From: an uncultured Mycoplasmataceae bacterium
Lineage (GTDB): Bacteria > Bacillota_I > Bacilli_A > Mycoplasmatales > Mycoplasmoidaceae
DNA: 10,595 bases
Assembly: GCA_949299825.1 (NCBI GenBank)
Contig: CASGBP010000016.1
Coordinates: 1 to 10,595, forward strand
Direction of reading: 5' to 3'
The notes under the pieces were generated by a model, which was given only the letters and a program-made list of their open reading frames with translations, ran no database searches and was not told the DNA's origin. Both the position numbers and the translations under genes were made by a program. Of this stretch, positions 6,504 through 10,595 are shown one piece after another; the first letter of the stretch is position 1, and each line of letters begins with the position of its first letter.

Positions 6504-9500
6504 ATGAAAATATATAAAAAAATTAGTCTAGTATTAGCAAGTTTGGTGTTTACTATTACACCAATAATAGTTACTCAAGTTAATATAAATAAGGATTCTA
6601 TATATTATTTTGATAATATAAACTTTTCTAGTAAATTAGCTTTACAAACATATATTAATAATAAGTATGGTGTGTATTCAAATCAAATGCAATCTGATAA
6701 TTATTACATTGAGAATGATGGAAAAAAAGTTTATTTAGGTCAAAGTCAGGTAAATCAAGTTGTTAATGATGAATTAAATAATGTTGAAGAAAAGTATATT
6801 TATTCTACAAGTGCTGATATTCAAGCAAATCTTATTAATGAATCAATTGGAGAATTATCACCACAATGATATTTGCAAAGTGAAGTTGACAAGGATCAAT
6901 TAGTTAAAATTTTTAGAGGAAATAATGATGTAACATATTTGGATTATGCATCAGCACTTGATACATATATTAATTCAGGTTATGAAGTTTATTATTTTAA
7001 TGACATTTATTTTAAGAGCAAGGATGAACTTTACTCTTATTTGGTAAATATTTATTTTGAAGATGTTGAAAACTCTTCAACAACAAGTTTAAGAATTAAA
7101 GCTCCAAATGGAGAGTTTTCAAACATTATTAACATGAATCAGAAATCTGATTGACAAAAAACAGCGGCAAGTTTTATTCAAGATAATGCTGCAGTTGTAA
7201 CTAGAATAAAAACTAAATCTGGATATAAATATGTTGCAAATAATAGTGAAAATCTTGATCAAATTATTAATTTTGATGATGTTCCTTACATTAAAATTAA
7301 TTCTAATCAAGGAAAACAAAATTATATTGTTGGTTTAAATCAATCTGATAAATATGAGTTAAATGGCTCTAATTATTATCAAGGATATGTAGATATTGAT
7401 TCAGGTATAAAGAATGCTACTAATTGATATAGACAAATTGATGGTTTTGTACCAAATTATCAAGATTCTATCTTATCAAAATTTAATGCTGGAATGGTGG
7501 CATTTTTCAATCAGTTTTTATCTCCAGGAATTATGGTATCTGGTACAAATGATGAGGTGAAATATAGTTCTAACTATCTTTTTACTGAAGCAAATAGAAG
7601 TTTAAATACTAATTTTAGAACAACAGGGACCTTTGTTAATACAACAACAGAAGTTTCAGGTGATCTTATTGGTTCTGAATATGATACTGATTTAATTTCA
7701 TATGGAACTCTTTTGGTGAGAGATGACTTAACTGCTACTTCTTTGACCAATTTCTCAATATCATTTGCCAATTTGTTTGAAACTAATTATAAAGAATATA
7801 AGTATATTTATGATGAAATATTGGCTATATCAGATAATTATGCATCAATGAAAAACTATAATCCACTTATGAAAATACCTTTATTGTTTTATTCAATGAT
7901 GGATAGATTAATTAGTGCCGGAGCACCACAAAATATAATTGAAATGACAAGAGAATATTTTAGAAATGTTGCATTAGTTTATCAAAATCTAATTGAGCAA
8001 TCATTAGGTTATTCCGCTTTGTTACCAAGTGCGAGTTTTATTTCACATGGCAAACTAGATTTAGTTAATATATTTGGAATTGACAATCAGGAATTAGAAT
8101 TTGATATCCAAAAATATGAAAGTTATTTTTGCAATGTATATCCTTCCTTTGTTACATCTGCTATTGCAATGATAACTGATATTAATGCTAATCAAAATGG
8201 TTTATCATTAACTAATAAAACTGCAGACTATTTAGCCGATACTACTGTGCAAAATTTTTATGAACAGACAATGCCAACAAATTGATCAGAAATAGTTCAA
8301 AACGTAAAAAAGAGCATAGTATTTAGAAGTAATAACTTTAGAACCTTAATGAGTAATGATGAAATATGAAATAAAGCTAGCGAAAATTGAGCTTTGTTTA
8401 CTGCTTTAAAACTTGTTTGTACTATGGTATTTGATACTACTCAGAAAGAAGCTGTTTTAGATTCCTTATATTCTCATATTGGTGAGTTATTAAATTCTCC
8501 AGATAGTTGAGAATATGTACCAAATGATAATAAGTTTAAAAAGTATGCATTCTTTATTTATAAAACAGAAGGAAAAATATTAACACCAAATAATATATTA
8601 ATGACAATTAATGGATTAAACACAAATAGTTTATTTGCATGAGTTAGAGCAATAGAAAATGTTGAAGATCAATTAAAAGAGGAAAAAAATTATGTAGTTG
8701 CAAATGAACTATTTGATTTATCTCCAGAATATTTTACAGATAAAACTAAGGATGAATTTTATCAATACAATTATGAAAAAGCAATTGAACAAAATCAAAA
8801 TTTTTATGATTATCATTTCAATGTTAATAGTAAAAAGACAATAAATAGTGATTCATTATTTAGTGGTGTTTATATGACATTTAACCAATTTGTCACAATT
8901 ACCATTATGAGAATGCTAGGCGATTTAGCAGAAAGAGATACTTTATTTATTAAGGATAATGAAAAGAATTTAGTAGTTATAAATCCAGAATACGCAACTA
9001 AAGCAACTGAAATAGTTCTAAATATCAAAAGTAATAACACAAAAATGTTGATACAATTAAGTCATTTGTTTAGAGGTTTTCAATCTATTCAACAAGAAAT
9101 AGATAATATTGCAAGTGAGTATACTTATCAAAGTGATACAGAATGAAATTTAAATATTGAAACAATTAAGGAAATTCTTAGAAATACAGCTCAGTATTCT
9201 TCCATAATTAATCAAAATTTGGAATATTTGCAAGGTGAATTAACAAAGATAGGTATTCCACTAAAAGAAGGGCAAATTATTGCATATTCTGGTACAGCAA
9301 GTGATTTGTATAATACAAGAAATAAAGTTAATGATTTTGATTTTTATTTACAAGAGGAAAAAACACCATTTTCAAGTAAAAAAATTTTGACTGATTTAGT
9401 TGCATTAATTCCAAAAGTTGATAAATCAAAGTCAGCTTATGTAATTCCTGATATTTCAATATCTAACAATGATATAAATGAAATTTCTTTTTGTAGTAGT

Positions 9501-10595
9501 GTGTATTTAATTCCTACTTTGTTACTTGAAAATTCATTTGAAAATTTTTCCACTCTTGAATATGAAATGAGAAAATTTATTGATACCAATATGCTATCAG
9601 ACTTAGGTATTTCAATAGAACCAAAAAATTATATCTATTTACCAGGTGTTAAGTTTGACAATTTCAGTAGACAAAGCCCATTGGATGATTATGTATTTGT
9701 AAAAAAATGAGGATATAATACTTATCAAGATATTGGTGTAAAAGAAGAATTTGCTCAATTTTCTAAACAAGAACAAAATTTTGATTTCACTATAGATAAA
9801 ATAATTGAACCTGAAGAACCTAATTTATCACAATCAACAGATGATTATAACTTAATTACTAATAATGAATTGGAAAATTTTGAAAACAATGATAGTAATT
9901 CTAAATTAAATGCAATTTCTACAGTTAAAACTTTTTCTCGTAATTCTAATAATATGTTTAGTGATGAGTTAATTAAGAGATTAGAAAAACTTGAATGAGA
10001 CGAATCTAAATATACTTCAATATATGTTGTTTATTTATGCTTTAAGAAGTATGACAACGAAGGCAAACAACTGGGAATTTTTTTATTTTTTAATGAAAAT
10101 AATAAATTAATTAAATTTTATGATTCTACTTTTGATACAGATGAAGTTACTATTTTTGTTAGTCCTGAGGATGCAAGAAGTAGTATTTATATTCTAAGAG
10201 ATAATGATTCTAAGAACCAAATAGAAGTAAGTTATAAACAAGTAGATTCTAACAAACTAGCATATGAATATTTTGCTAATGCATGTAGTTTTGATGATAT
10301 TTTGGAAGCAACTTATTCTGATTCTGATAATAAAAATAAAAATATCGATGATTTTCTTAAAACTAATAAATTTATATCAATTAATGAAAATGATGTTTAT
10401 GATACAATGACATCTAAGGCACTAAGTGCTCATGAAAAAAAATCTTTTTTTATGGAAGAGTTTAATCCTAAAAATTTATCTCCATTACATGAAGCAATTC
10501 CCTGAACTTTAGATGGTGAAATGGGTGATAACGAAGCTTATAAAAAGGTTTTTGACCAATTTAGGTCTACTTTGATAGAAATTAGAGATAAATCA
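6504..10595 (+). CDS. Large exported surface protein with YxxD...FSS repeats (3' end outside window)
   Basis: One frame is open from the ATG to the window edge, 1364 codons without TAA or TAG; about a dozen TGA codons are read as Trp and I find no TGG. Residues 1-27 are a classic export signal (MKIYKK, then a hydrophobic stretch). There is no lipoprotein Cys, so it is either cleaved by signal peptidase or kept as an N-terminal anchor. Three repeat units follow at about residues 34-56, 139-161 and 163-185. From about 190 to 1075 is a long region I do not recognise, rich in Asn, Ser, Tyr and Ile. About 1080-1145 is an acidic Asn/Ser/Glu-rich linker (EEPNLSQSTDD, NDSNS), and then another folded-looking region begins at about 1150. 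Size, signal and composition fit the large adhesin or surface-antigen proteins of mycoplasmas, but no specific homology is claimed. It has its own promoter and is isolated from the genes before it by a terminator. Confidence 0.9.
6600..6671 (+). repeat. YxxD...FSS repeat unit 1 of the large surface protein
   Basis: The unit encodes IYYFDNINFSS then L-A-L-Q-T-Y-I-N-N-K-Y-G. It is the best match to the C-terminal unit at 1021-1089, sharing Y, D, F-S-S, L, Y and N at fixed spacing. Confidence 0.65.
6918..7058 (+). repeat. YxxD repeat units 2 and 3 of the large surface protein, in tandem
   Basis: Unit 2 (6918-6986) is degenerate at the front (GNND) but matches unit 1 closely at A-L-x-T-Y-I-N-x-x-Y. 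Unit 3 follows directly (6987-7058): VYYFNDIYFKS, then K-D-E-L-x-x-Y-L-V-N. Each unit is about 23 residues. They are divergent at DNA level, so this is an old repeat rather than a slippage array. Confidence 0.55.

Noticed and set aside
7119..7319. Minus-strand ORF of 66 codons (and a similar one at 7574-7771)
   Set aside because: Both are antisense within the long surface protein gene and show no independent coding evidence.
6504..10595. A row of short ORFs broken by TGA, looking like a decayed gene
   Set aside because: All breaks are TGA in one frame with no TAA or TAG and no frameshift, and the recognisable genes of the window show that TGA is Trp. It is one intact ORF.
1..10595. CRISPR array, insertion sequence, phage or toxin-antitoxin genes
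   Set aside because: I looked on both strands and saw no regularly spaced direct repeats, transposase, integrase or typical small paired genes.

Overview
The window comes from a wall-less bacterium of the Mollicutes (mycoplasma type) that reads UGA as tryptophan. DNA is very A+T-rich, and every long gene is open only when TGA is read as Trp. By eye I count about 27 in-frame TGA against 2 TGG. Where a family is recognisable (transketolase, deformylase, cytidylate kinase), TGA falls at plausible positions inside conserved blocks. I cannot name the species; a member of the Mycoplasmoidales or Mycoplasmopsis/Malacoplasma type would fit, but that is a guess.

Layout. (1) 1-1092, plus strand: the 3' end of a probable surface or secreted protein whose start lies outside the window. 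(2) 1160-4115, plus strand: a transketolase gene overlapped by a phosphofructokinase-family gene, forming a two-gene sugar-phosphate operon. (3) 6060-4112, minus strand: a compact three-gene operon of a tail-anchored coiled-coil protein of unknown function, cytidylate kinase and peptide deformylase. Its last gene converges on the phosphofructokinase gene and shares four bases with it at the stop codons. (4) 6164-6410: two divergent tRNA genes, Leu(CAA) on minus and Arg(UCU) on plus, each followed by a hairpin terminator, with promoters back to back between them. (5) 6504 to the right edge, plus strand: one very long ORF (at least 1364 codons, no stop reached) for an exported, probably membrane-anchored surface protein.

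How it fits together. The centre is housekeeping: central carbon metabolism, nucleotide supply, N-terminal formyl removal and decoding. On both sides lie large, poorly recognisable surface-type proteins that share a short repeat of about 23 residues, Y-x-[FY]-D-x-x-x-F-S-S-x-x-x-L-x-x-Y. I see it three times in the N-terminal region of the long protein and once or twice in the truncated one, including its extreme C-terminus.

The two observations I rate highest are this shared repeat family and the phosphofructokinase homologue. The latter keeps the catalytic aspartates but has lost several residues that hold the sugar phosphate and the allosteric effector, and its start is embedded in the transketolase gene. 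That raises the possibility that it phosphorylates a sugar other than fructose 6-phosphate, for example sedoheptulose 7-phosphate.
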